Positions 1 through 7,060 of a stretch of DNA of 10,062 bases are shown piece by piece. Both the position numbers and the translations under genes were made by a program. Where the stretch lies: positions 454,765-464,826 of the forward strand of contig NW_003112467.1 of NCBI RefSeq assembly GCF_000003605.2. The letters run 5' to 3'. The first letter of the stretch is position 1. Each line of letters starts with the position of its first letter. The stretch is from Saccoglossus kowalevskii (Eukaryota; Hemichordata; Enteropneusta; Harrimaniidae). The notes under the pieces were generated by a model that saw only the letters and a program-made list of their open reading frames with translations, ran no database searches and had not been told where the DNA came from.

Positions 1-192
1 CACTTAGCAACAGAATCATTCTCTTATTGTACAAATAAAGTTGCACACATCCACACAGAAACAAAGTTGTAGCTGCCAAACGGTCAAAATTGATCTAATC
101 ACAAAACAACTTCACGTGCATATATATACCTTCATGACATGTATGTGTACCAAATTTGAGAAGAGTTCATTAAATTATGTCTGAAATATGAC
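1..192. other. Intergenic leader without a supported gene
   Basis: A+T-rich DNA with no reading frame I can support on either strand. It holds one CACGTG E-box (about 114-119), a TA run near 121-127 and an isolated plus-sense AATAAA-type hexamer near 34-39. Without a gene upstream of it, that hexamer means little. Confidence 0.5.
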
Positions 193-236
193 CACACACG
201 CACGTACACACGCACGCACGCATACACGCACGCACG
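193..236. repeat. (CA/CG)n microsatellite
   Basis: This is an almost uninterrupted run of CACA, CACG and CGCA units, with TACA and CATA as the only impurities. It is a purine-pyrimidine alternating tract of the kind that can take up Z-DNA structure. Reading frames crossing it on both strands give Thr-His-Ala-Arg or Val-Arg-Ala-Cys repeats, which are artefacts of the repeat and not proteins. Confidence 0.9.
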
Positions 237-252
237 GAACCAAAAACACTAC

Positions 253-283
253 TTCCCGGTTTGGACTACCGTCCGAACGGGAA
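253..283. repeat. Imperfect inverted repeat next to the microsatellite
   Basis: The left arm TTCCCGGTTTGGAC (253-266) is almost the reverse complement of the right arm GTCCGAACGGGAA (271-283), with one mismatch and one bulged base around a four-base centre. It is more G+C-rich than its surroundings and begins 17 bases past the microsatellite. It may be the end of an old miniature element, but I found no partner terminus or target duplication. Confidence 0.45.
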
Positions 284-493
284 CTAATAAATGGGTCTCC
301 CTCTTGTGTACAGAAAATGTCTTTTTTTATACAAAATGTATATCGAGAAATTTGTATACGCGCGATATCGCACTGCGTCACGGTGTTAATTCGTTGTACG
401 TGCTATACAGTGTCATTTATATAATATTTACATTGTGTGACAGTGCGAGGTAGACAATATGGATACTTATCACTGGTATTCATGGCTAATATG

Positions 494-718
494 TCATGAT
501 TTATATTTCCACGTGTTTAGATGAGGCCGCTTTTCGCAGTCATAGCGACTTTCACTGATGACCCCTGGATAATCCACACCTGCTCGTAATTTGTCATGAT
601 CAGGTTCATTCGTATGTTAGGGGATTAGTGTTGGAACAACTGGCTGATATAATGGTCGACTATGGAAGTTGGTTAAGTCAACGTGGCGCCGATAACTATG
701 AGAGTCATGTCCCGACAT
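494..718 (-). pseudogene. Possible decayed or partial coding segment, unknown protein
   Basis: On the minus strand a frame opens at an ATG (716-718, after an in-frame TAA). It runs 33 codons to a TAA at 617-619, then stays open in the same frame to a TGA at 494-496. The predicted peptide is rich in His, Tyr, Arg and Pro, with stretches such as HSYRRHVDLTNFHSRPLYQP and DYPGVISESRYDCEKRPHLN. This looks more protein-like than the Phe/Ile/Lys-rich peptides produced by chance elsewhere in the window. An AG directly before the second half (around 585-587) could be a splice acceptor, making it a terminal exon, but it lacks a clear pyrimidine tract. No family is recognised. It could be an exon, a pseudogene with one stop, or chance; the opposite strand is also open over 562-786. 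Confidence 0.22.
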
Positions 719-1600
719 CGGGGGCAATTAATCAGATATTATGGCGTGTTGACACTCAAATAAATCTTTCACAAATATACAACATATGACACGGTAGTAC
801 GGGTCAGCCTGTCTGTACATTATACTGGCACAGTGTATATAATTATTTCCACGATTATATTAGATGTCACTCTATGTATTGCTTGAAAAACAAAATCACA
901 TTTCTACATCTAAGTCACATACTGCGTATTAATTACAATGTAATTCTATTCAAGCGACCACGCACAAATTAAATTTTTCTGGGAGGTGTTTAGGTAGGTC
1001 ATTTCAACATTGTTTTCCGTGGCAAGGATATATTTCAATATCTCACATTTTTGCTCGGTGACAAATTGAGAAAAAATATATATAGTGTTTTACAAGGTAC
1101 ATTTTGATGTCTAAAATTATTAAAATACTGACAATATTTGAGTGGGTTTTCGACAAGAAATGTGTTCTGAACCGGTGCTAACATTTTTATGCTTTTCATT
1201 TTACTGTTTTTCACAATAATATAATGACAGTGAACCAACAACGTATACTCACTGCTGACTAATAGTAGAAAATGAATAATTGTAAATAGAATGACACAAA
1301 ATATTGTCAATATATGCGCTAAAATATGCGCACATGTAAAAAGAAAACACTCACGACTAGCATTTTATAGCTTTGCACAGCATTCATTGAAAACGTATCG
1401 CTACTGCAGACAGACGCAATCCCAACTACGCAACACTAACTTTCCTAAGAGAGCAGTTCGAAATGTTGTGTGAAAATGACGCGTGGTGATAATTAGTTGG
1501 AAATGCACAAGCCAAATCTACGTCATTAAAAACTGTATATATTCATGGTACAGAATTAACAAACACAGATAGATCTGGGGGTCAATTTTGTTCACCAGTA
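719..1600. other. Intergenic stretch, nothing supported
   Basis: A+T-rich DNA. Open frames of 60 to 91 codons occur near 1035-1310 (minus) and 1291-1473 (plus), but their peptides are Phe/Ile/Leu/Lys-rich or Lys/Arg/Gln-rich with no recognisable motif, and I treat them as chance. A short direct repeat of ATATGCGC occurs twice near 1312-1332. Confidence 0.5.
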
Positions 1601-1604
1601 ATAA

Positions 1605-1634
1605 CACACACGTGTGTGATCGATGTAATTACAT
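1605..1634. promoter_or_regulatory. Two juxtaposed perfect palindromes (E-box and TAATTA cores)
   Basis: CACACACGTGTGTG (1605-1618) is a perfect 14-base palindrome centred on the E-box CACGTG, bound in animals by bHLH factors. Four bases later ATGTAATTACAT (1623-1634) is a perfect 12-base palindrome centred on TAATTA, the core for homeodomain dimers. An octamer-like ATGCAAAC follows, overlapping the second palindrome's end (from 1633). No promoter or gene is evident beside it, so an enhancer role is inference only. Confidence 0.25.
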
Positions 1635-1798
1635 GCAAACAACCATACTTAAATCACCACACGCAATTCATTTATTTTCTGGTAATGCTTTTGAGTTCCT
1701 AAGTTTCTTAAAATCGCGCGAATAATAAAAAGTATATGCTTCCCATTAGTCGTCCCACATCAATTTAAAAGAGTCAAAGCAATAACATCAACAAATTA

Positions 1799-1804
1799 TT
1801 TATT
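1799..1804 (-). terminator. Candidate polyadenylation signal for the minus-strand gene
   Basis: TTTATT on the plus strand reads AATAAA on the minus strand. It is the first canonical hexamer I find downstream of the stop codon of the 612-residue gene, about 830 bases past it, and would imply a 3' UTR of roughly that length. Nearer minor variants (for example ATTAAA at 2033-2038) are alternatives. A+T-rich DNA produces such hexamers often. Confidence 0.2.
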
Positions 1805-2028
1805 ATCATGTGAAAACAATAACAGTGAATTTTCTCTCAACGGTACAGTAAATATCACTTTAAAATAAAGTGTTATGTATAATCAATATAATAGCACAAA
1901 TTGAACGAATTTTAATTGAACTTCATGCGTTTCAAGTGTTTACACAGTAAGCCTGAGAAACTGACCACATGTTTGTCGTGCATGCTTGTAACCGGTGCTT
2001 AGCTGCAAGGCTATCTATTGATTCGTGT

Positions 2029-2041
2029 GGTATTTAATACC
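2029..2041. repeat. Short inverted repeat GGTATT-T-AATACC
   Basis: Two perfect six-base arms flank a single T. It is the first of three inverted repeats packed within 83 bases (2029-2111). Confidence 0.4.
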
Positions 2042-2065
2042 ATCCCATTTATGACGAAGTCAGCT

Positions 2066-2092
2066 GTTCACTCTTCCGTAATGCGAGTGAAC
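2066..2092. repeat. Perfect 8-bp stem, 11-base loop
   Basis: GTTCACTC (2066-2073) and GAGTGAAC (2085-2092) are exact reverse complements separated by 11 bases. The right arm shares its last three bases with the left arm of the next hairpin, so both could not form fully at the same time in a transcript. Confidence 0.5.
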
Positions 2093-2111
2093 GTTCTATC
2101 AATAGAACGTT
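2090..2111. repeat. Perfect 10-bp inverted repeat with 2-base centre
   Basis: AACGTTCTAT (2090-2099) and ATAGAACGTT (2102-2111) are exact reverse complements around CA. Such a short centre suits an extruded cruciform or a dimeric protein site better than an RNA hairpin. Confidence 0.55.
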
Positions 2112-2455
2112 TCCGTCAACTCTACGATTAATAAGCAGCCATGAAGCAAGCAAAAAAATATGTCTTTAAACACACCGATCGATATAGTTATGAAATTGCA
2201 AGAAATAATAGCCTCTGCTATACTATGCAGTTGAACCGCAATTAAATAATTAATGACGTGAATGTGGCATGCAACGCAATTTAACTCTAATTTCCTCTTT
2301 ACAATTGTGTTCCAGCAAAATGATTGAAATGGAAAAAAGTCGAAACTACAGCGGAGATTATTCATAAATACTACAATCGACAAGGTATATGTACCTAAAT
2401 GAATCGTGATTTTTGAATGCTTTAAAACGCATGAAGCTTGGTTTTTACATTTTTG

Positions 2456-2527
2456 CTAATACACCATTTGACGCTCTATGTAGTCCCCATTTTGTGAAAC
2501 AAACATCTCTGCAACATGTAGTGAATG
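2456..2527 (-). pseudogene. Possible mariner-like transposase C-terminal remnant
   Basis: The minus strand has a 23-codon frame ending in TAG (2456-2458). The peptide includes SLHVAEMF and NGDYIERQ close to the stop. Mariner/Tc1-superfamily transposases commonly end in a pattern of Cys, a few residues, Gly-(Asp/Lys)-Tyr-(Val/Phe/Ile)-Glu and a stop, which this resembles, although the usual Cys is Phe here. Two in-frame stops lie just upstream, so it would be a dead fragment. No terminal repeat or TA target pair was identified. It falls in the probable 3' UTR of the neighbouring gene. The match is short and may be chance. Confidence 0.25.
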
Positions 2528-2633
2528 CTAGCGACGCTAAGAAGACAGTTTAGCTAATCCGTTGAGAAAACGCGGTTCCAGAGACCGACAGTAAATTATT
2601 AAAATAACAATATAAAGCTATTGGAGGTACAAT

Positions 2634-4472
2634 TTAACGTAGAAAATTTGGTCTTACTGACATTGGTGGCACGTTGTACTGCAACGTAACTCGTGCTATT
2701 TCCATCGAGTCTTTTGATTTCGGTTTAGCGATATGTAGACGGTTATAGCGTTTTTGCGATTCAAGTTTCTGAGAGCGTTTCACGGAAGTAGATTTTTCAG
2801 CTTTTGACCGTGACTGTTTGGTTTCCATTGACTTGGTATTCTGTGGTCGCGTTGTGACTGGGTTTTGATCCAACAGTTGTCGAGTCGGTGTAGCACGAGG
2901 TGTTGGGACAGGACTGCTGGTCGCTGACCGATACTCCAAGTCCAACTTAACATAAGTAAAACTTGGAGAAACGCTATTCAAATAATCTGTAACTTTGTTG
3001 TCAAGTTCATCGATTTCTGATGGAAATGACACAATAAATGGATCTTTGCTATGGCTACCAAAACTTTTATTCGGACAAAATAAATAATTTGTTTTAAGAT
3101 CCACGGTTGGTGTCGATTGTGGGTAGTAATCTGGCGATGCAGATAAAGACGGTGAAACCGGGCTGTCTAGTGAGTTCGTCGTACATGCTTGATCTGTAGT
3201 CTTCTCGTCGTCTTTGACGTGTGGAACAGCTATTGAATGTCTATCACGAGCATGTCCTATTGGCGGCAATGTAACGATTCTATTCCCAAAACGTTGTGTT
3301 TTCTGAACGGCCTTTTCCCCTCTATGTCTAGTGAGTGAGTTACTGCTATCAATGTTTGAGACGTCTTCATCGACGACTGCCACTGATGAGCCAGACGGAT
3401 GGTTCTTGAATACAGGACCGATGTTCGTTTCCATCACACCAGCTTCCAGTGAGGGAGTAGTTTGCAAACTCCCGACGTAATTGCTGCGACTTATTTCTAA
3501 ATCCAGAAACGAATCGCCAAGATAGTCGGACAAAGTTCCAAATAGTTTTCCGATGCAAGATTCGTGATAGTTTGGAACATAGAGGAGAGCAGTTTCATAG
3601 CAATGCCTTACCACGTCGGATAGCAATACAGTTTGATGTGTACTGGTTTCCAAGTCAACGTCGTCACCGTCATCCGTAATACTGTTGTCTCTTACATTAA
3701 TTTCACGGTCTTTTGAACATCTTGAGCTGGGTGTGTCGCCTCTTCTTTTTAAGATTCCCGTATGGTAGAACGATTTTGTAAATGTACGCGGAAGACTGAA
3801 CCCGGGTTCCCTCACTGCAATAATCGGCAAATTAAACTCTACAGCAATTCCCAAATGATGTATGCAGACGTTACTTTCTATTGTCTTGTCGTTCATCACG
3901 AATATAAATGCATCTGCGCTAGTCACGGTTCGCAGCATTTCAGAATAATCTTGTTGCACCTGCGATGGATTGCTACGCACATAACTGAAAGGAGAGAGCG
4001 CGGTAATGATACGTTCTGTATTTGTACATGCAACGTTACTGTGGCAGTCATCTCTGAGTGAACCACACACAAAGAGCGCAGTCCGTGCGTTGGCCCCACT
4101 AGTAGATTCCCTACTCTTGCACGAATATGTGCCTTGCGAATTAAGTAGAGTTTCCTCCTTCGTAGAGTTGTCACAGTCAACTACATTTTCAGTGCTTGTA
4201 ACCTGAACTCCTTCCATGAACGGTTGTAAGAATTCCCACAGACAGTCTAAGTGTTCGTCTTGTATGAGATTAGGGTAAATCTGCACTAATCTCAAAGCCG
4301 TGCTTACCAAATCGGTATTACGCTTGATCCACTTGAGAGCACCACCGAACGTGGGGAACATCTCAGAAGCGTACATGGCGTTTACAGACTTCGACGACGT
4401 CAAACTGTTGCCTATCTGTGGATACATGGGTAGTTTTCGTTGACTTCTCATTCTGCTCTGTGAATTTGTCAT
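2634..4472 (-). CDS. Uncharacterised TIR-like domain protein, 612 residues, intronless frame
   Basis: This is the only long open frame in the window. The start at 4470-4472 is chosen because an in-frame TAA lies 10 codons upstream (4503-4505), with G at -3 and A at +4. Residues about 30-95 look helical (LKWIKRN, LRLVQIYPNL, CLWEFLQPFM). Residues about 130-225 show TIR-fold order: a first strand (TALFVCGSL, 131-139), a helix (NTERIITAL), a third strand (DAFIFVMND, 187-195), a helix (SNVCIHHLGIAVEF, 200-213) and a strand LPIIAV (215-220). A helix at 283-299 (LLSDVVRHCYETALLYV) may close the domain. Residues about 330-535 are Ser/Pro/Thr-rich with SP and TP sites (437-456, 519-531), and 548-585 is strongly basic. 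There is no signal peptide or membrane segment, so the protein is probably intracellular. TIR domains are interaction modules or NAD hydrolases. Here the catalytic Glu position appears to be His206, so scaffolding is more likely. An additional 5' exon cannot be excluded. The coding call is firm; the TIR call is moderate. Confidence 0.85.
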   Translation of the reverse strand: MTNSQSRMRSQRKLPMYPQIGNSLTSSKSVNAMYASEMFPTFGGALKWIKRNTDLVSTALRLVQIYPNLIQDEHLDCLWEFLQPFMEGVQVTSTENVVDCDNSTKEETLLNSQGTYSCKSRESTSGANARTALFVCGSLRDDCHSNVACTNTERIITALSPFSYVRSNPSQVQQDYSEMLRTVTSADAFIFVMNDKTIESNVCIHHLGIAVEFNLPIIAVREPGFSLPRTFTKSFYHTGILKRRGDTPSSRCSKDREINVRDNSITDDGDDVDLETSTHQTVLLSDVVRHCYETALLYVPNYHESCIGKLFGTLSDYLGDSFLDLEISRSNYVGSLQTTPSLEAGVMETNIGPVFKNHPSGSSVAVVDEDVSNIDSSNSLTRHRGEKAVQKTQRFGNRIVTLPPIGHARDRHSIAVPHVKDDEKTTDQACTTNSLDSPVSPSLSASPDYYPQSTPTVDLKTNYLFCPNKSFGSHSKDPFIVSFPSEIDELDNKVTDYLNSVSPSFTYVKLDLEYRSATSSPVPTPRATPTRQLLDQNPVTTRPQNTKSMETKQSRSKAEKSTSVKRSQKLESQKRYNRLHIAKPKSKDSMEIARVTLQYNVPPMSVRPNFLR

Positions 4473-4754
4473 CGCTGTTTCTTCGTCCTCGTAATACGAA
4501 ATTTATATGTATCTAAACGTCCAGCGAATATATGTTAGCCTTGTTGCTATGCGTAGTTAATAACAGTCGAATGCGCGCGCAGATGTCAATTCCCAATAAT
4601 TACATACTAGGGCGATAGTGTTGACACTCTGTGCCAATGCACTCCTATAATCAGTAATATACACCATCGGTTAGAATCCATGGTGAATGCTCAATCATTG
4701 ACATGATTTTTAGTGGCAAACAAGGACAGTCGCTACTTGTGATGAATTGCTCAT

Positions 4755-4762
4755 TGACGTCA
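4755..4762. promoter_or_regulatory. Perfect cAMP response element TGACGTCA
   Basis: This is the full palindromic CREB/ATF site, about 285 bases upstream of the start codon of the minus-strand gene. A given 8-mer is expected less than once in 10 kb, so the presence of a perfect one here, two bases from an octamer, is notable but not proof of function. Confidence 0.4.
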
Positions 4763-4764
4763 TC

Positions 4765-4772
4765 ATTTGCAT
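4765..4772. promoter_or_regulatory. Perfect POU octamer ATTTGCAT
   Basis: It reads ATGCAAAT on the minus strand, which is the consensus for Oct/POU homeodomain factors. It lies two bases from the CRE. Octamers are known from histone H2B, snRNA and tissue-specific promoters. Another copy at 9843-9850 has no obvious promoter beside it. Confidence 0.35.
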
Positions 4773-4897
4773 ATATTGTATTTAGCGTGACAACTCTACT
4801 TTAACTGGCCTTTGGCTTTCAAGAGGTCAGGCTATGGTAAATATAATCAGTACTCTGAGATGTAGATTAAATAGTATTACTCAATGTCTACAAGATA

Positions 4898-4911
4898 ATC
4901 GCCATGGCAAC
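4898..4911. promoter_or_regulatory. RFX X-box (upstream copy 1)
   Basis: ATCGCC-AT-GGCAAC fits the X-box consensus RYYNYY-N(1-3)-RRNRAC at every position. It is about 430 bases upstream of the start codon of the TIR-like gene. RFX factors activate ciliary genes across animals through such sites close to their promoters. The right half-site GGCAAC is perfect; the left half-site is weaker. Confidence 0.4.
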
Positions 4912-5107
4912 TCATCCATTATTGTTCTTATTCCCTTCTGTACTAAGTAGTGCGCACGTCTTCATTGCAAAGTGATACACTCCGTGTCGTTGCCTAGATG
5001 CACTTACATTATTTAATAAATGCATGTCATCTATCTTCAAAAGTGATGCGTTACATTCAGAGCAAGCGAATTATACTAATTATCATTTTTCTTAGTTACA
5101 TGTGCCA

Positions 5108-5115
5108 GCGGAAGT
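5108..5115 (+). promoter_or_regulatory. ETS-type site GCGGAAGT
   Basis: It matches the ETS-family core SCGGAAGY except for the fixed flanking choice. A site this short is weak evidence alone and is listed because it falls between the two X-boxes in the presumed control region. Confidence 0.2.
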
Positions 5116-5230
5116 CCGAATCTTTCAAAAATATACTTAGCACTGCTACAAATAAAACTATACATTAAGCCTAACCTGTATGATACACTTGTACATTACA
5201 GAAACACAAAAGAGCGTATTCCTAGGCTCC

Positions 5231-5245
5231 CGTTGCCAGGCAACG
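5231..5245. promoter_or_regulatory. RFX X-box (upstream copy 2), perfect palindrome
   Basis: CGTTGCC-A-GGCAACG is an exact inverted repeat with a one-base centre and contains GTTGCC-N-GGCAAC, the optimal RFX dimer site. It is about 760 bases upstream of the minus-strand start codon and about 125 bases upstream of the plus-strand TATA box, so it could serve either direction. This is the strongest single binding-site match in the window. Confidence 0.55.
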
Positions 5246-5367
5246 ACGCTGCACTGTATTCCGGATGCGAGTCAATGAATTGTGTAGGAAGTGGGTGTGT
5301 ACGCACCAAAATAGCCACCATTAATAAAAATGCACTGACTTAATGAATACAGTTTAACACTTGGTAG

Positions 5368-5375
5368 TATAAAAG
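5368..5375 (+). promoter_or_regulatory. TATA box TATAAAAG facing away from the TIR-like gene
   Basis: TATAAAAGGC is a consensus metazoan TATA box on the plus strand, predicting initiation near 5395-5405. The first downstream ATG (about 5470) opens a frame of only eight codons, and no longer frame follows within 1 kb. Either the product is non-coding, the first coding exon lies outside or beyond, or the match is chance. Confidence 0.3.
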
Positions 5376-5400
5376 GCGAGAATACAAATTTAAAGTTTAT

Positions 5401-6430
5401 AAGATTAGTTATTCGAAAATATCACAATTACCAAATTATAGTGCATAAACGCTTACTTAATTGTGGCTATGCTAAATCAAAGAGGAATGTCGTAAATGTG
5501 CTCCTACAAATATGATTATATCGCATACTAACCCCCAAGCACACATTTATCGTTTCAGTATTTAAATATATTAGAAACACAGTCTCAGTACCGAACAGTG
5601 CGTACTATTTACCCATATTAACAGTGCATTGTCTTCTAAATGAATTATTGAATTAATTAAAGAATTATAGTATACCATTCTTAACTGGGCTGCGATCACA
5701 GTGAACTTTCATTCAACTGAAACTACCGTTTTTTCCCTCACAATATCACATTTGAACGTAGCAATGCTACACGCTATTTCCAACAACAAAACTCCCTTGG
5801 CACCGTGAATTAACGATCTATTTATTGATTTTATTAAATAATTAGATACTTTACGGTGAGTCGTTCTCCAAGCAATGGCTTTTATTGTTAATGGTTTACA
5901 CAGTCAGTGTTTCAAGTGCTCTCCAATTGATCGGAAAGGATGCGCAATATAAGCAATATCTAACAAAGGAACGTTAGGTGAATACTAGTCATATTCTACT
6001 CTTAAAACATGGCCTCTTTTCGTATTATGTGCTCTTAGAAATCACCCTGTAACAAAGAATAAGAAAGATAGCTGCAAGAAACAATTTGGGGATTATGTGC
6101 CATACGAGCTGCTTCATGACTGGAAACAGTCCATTTATTTCGAGTATTTTTTATTAATTACCAAAAATTTAATATTGCTTCATATATTTTAATATTGACT
6201 TAACATTGTTATGACAAATTGAAATGTGCTCATAACGGACAGGTAAATTATTATAGCACAACCCTGTAAATGAAAGATTATTCAATTTTCCATACAGTAT
6301 ACGGAATTCATGTTTCATGAGATTACTTCACAAAATAAGATATATTATCCAATTTCATAGTTCTGTGTTTCGAAATGGCGCTGTCAATCATTAATTAATT
6401 TAGAAGCAATTTAATGTTTTTTGCAATATA
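5401..6430. other. Very A+T-rich intergenic stretch
   Basis: Stops are dense in all frames, and I see no coding segment or structured RNA. Some of the 6150-6640 portion may be the downstream part of the reverse transcriptase relic, which reads on the minus strand, but I could not support any block of it. Confidence 0.4.
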
Positions 6431-6431
6431 T

Positions 6432-6455
6432 TCTGATAACATTAAGTTTATCAGA
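6432..6455. repeat. Perfect 8-bp inverted repeat TCTGATAA / TTATCAGA
   Basis: Exact arms (6432-6439 and 6448-6455) flank an eight-base loop. Each arm carries a GATAA core, so it also forms two divergent GATA-factor sites. In such A+T-rich DNA it may be coincidental. Confidence 0.35.
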
Positions 6456-6639
6456 TATCATCATTAAATAATAGATCATTTTACAACACAAAACGCAACT
6501 ACTATGAGCTAGTAATTTTGGAAATTTAATTAAAGAGATTTCTTAAAACAACACCAAAATATGAATACCTACAAATTCAATTACAAACTACTTAACAATA
6601 CTCTAGAAATAGACTGAATCCTGCATCGTGGTAGAAATA

Positions 6640-7060
6640 TAAACTGACTTTTTTAGGATTAAAAATAACACTATGGGGTGGTTGAATACATGTAACATTC
6701 ACCAACCAGACATTTAAACCCATTAACTAATTTCGCCTGTATATAGAACCAATAACCATCTTGACTTTTTACTAAGCGATCACTCAATCCATTTATATAC
6801 ACATTGAAAGCAAGCAGGGAGATGAGATAAAATGCCAGCTTGTCCGACGCTGTTCAAAACAGGAAAAAAACACAGACGTAGTGGATCCCCATTTAACAGA
6901 CAATAATTGATTGATGTACCAAAACCCCCAACTATAAAAATAGGCATAATCTAAAAAAGAAGCTTTTGGAGTCCAAAGATTAATCCTATCCAAGGGTGTT
7001 GATGCATCTAAAAACCACAGAAACACTAGGTTTAAAAGTAGACGATACATATAATCTGTA
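6640..7060 (-). mobile_element. Decayed non-LTR retrotransposon reverse transcriptase fragment
   Basis: Conserved reverse transcriptase blocks can be read on the minus strand in the expected order: FLDAS followed by a degenerate KAFDRVNHW-type segment (about 6955-7014), VKWG (6886-6897), a degraded GVRQGGxLSP-type block (about 6810-6860), then GLSDRLVKSQDG (about 6755-6790) in a different frame, and finally FNPKK (6649-6663). These are the finger/palm blocks of LINE elements, which copy RNA into DNA at a nick. A one-base frameshift lies near 6804-6808 and the YADD catalytic box cannot be found where it should be, so the copy is dead. Upstream palm and endonuclease parts are absent. The clade (CR1-, RTE- or related) cannot be settled by eye. 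Confidence 0.62.

Larger units (their letters stand above)
4473..5400. promoter_or_regulatory. Motif-rich upstream region of the TIR-like gene
   Basis: No supported reading frame occurs here. Perfect or near-perfect binding sites for CREB/ATF, POU, RFX (two) and ETS factors, listed separately, cluster within about 900 bases of the start codon of the minus-strand gene, with a plus-strand TATA box at the far end. A TGCGCGCGCA palindrome (4572-4581) lies about 100 bases upstream of the start codon. Together this suggests a promoter or promoter-enhancer that may serve transcription in both directions. The transcription start is not visible. Confidence 0.4.

Noticed and set aside
175-424. Overlapping frames on both strands across the CA/CG repeat
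   Set aside because: Much of each peptide is repeat-encoded Thr-His-Ala-Arg or Val-Arg-Ala-Cys, and the remainder matches nothing I recognise.
2570-2590. GGTTCCAGAGACC resembling a tRNA B box
   Set aside because: No A box or cloverleaf pairing could be found at a suitable distance on either strand.
3367-4206. Further open frames inside 3367-4206 on both strands (up to 99 codons)
   Set aside because: All lie within the 612-codon minus-strand gene in other frames; their lengths are what a long real frame casts as shadows and none shows a domain.
4501-4507. TATAAAT on the minus strand upstream of the TIR-like gene
   Set aside because: It starts only 35 bases before the ATG, which would leave a 5' UTR of about five bases; more likely chance in A+T-rich DNA.
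6150-6330. A 43-codon minus-strand frame downstream of the reverse transcriptase fragment
   Set aside because: It lies where the C-terminal part of a LINE protein would be, but its peptide shows no block I can match, so I did not extend the element to include it.
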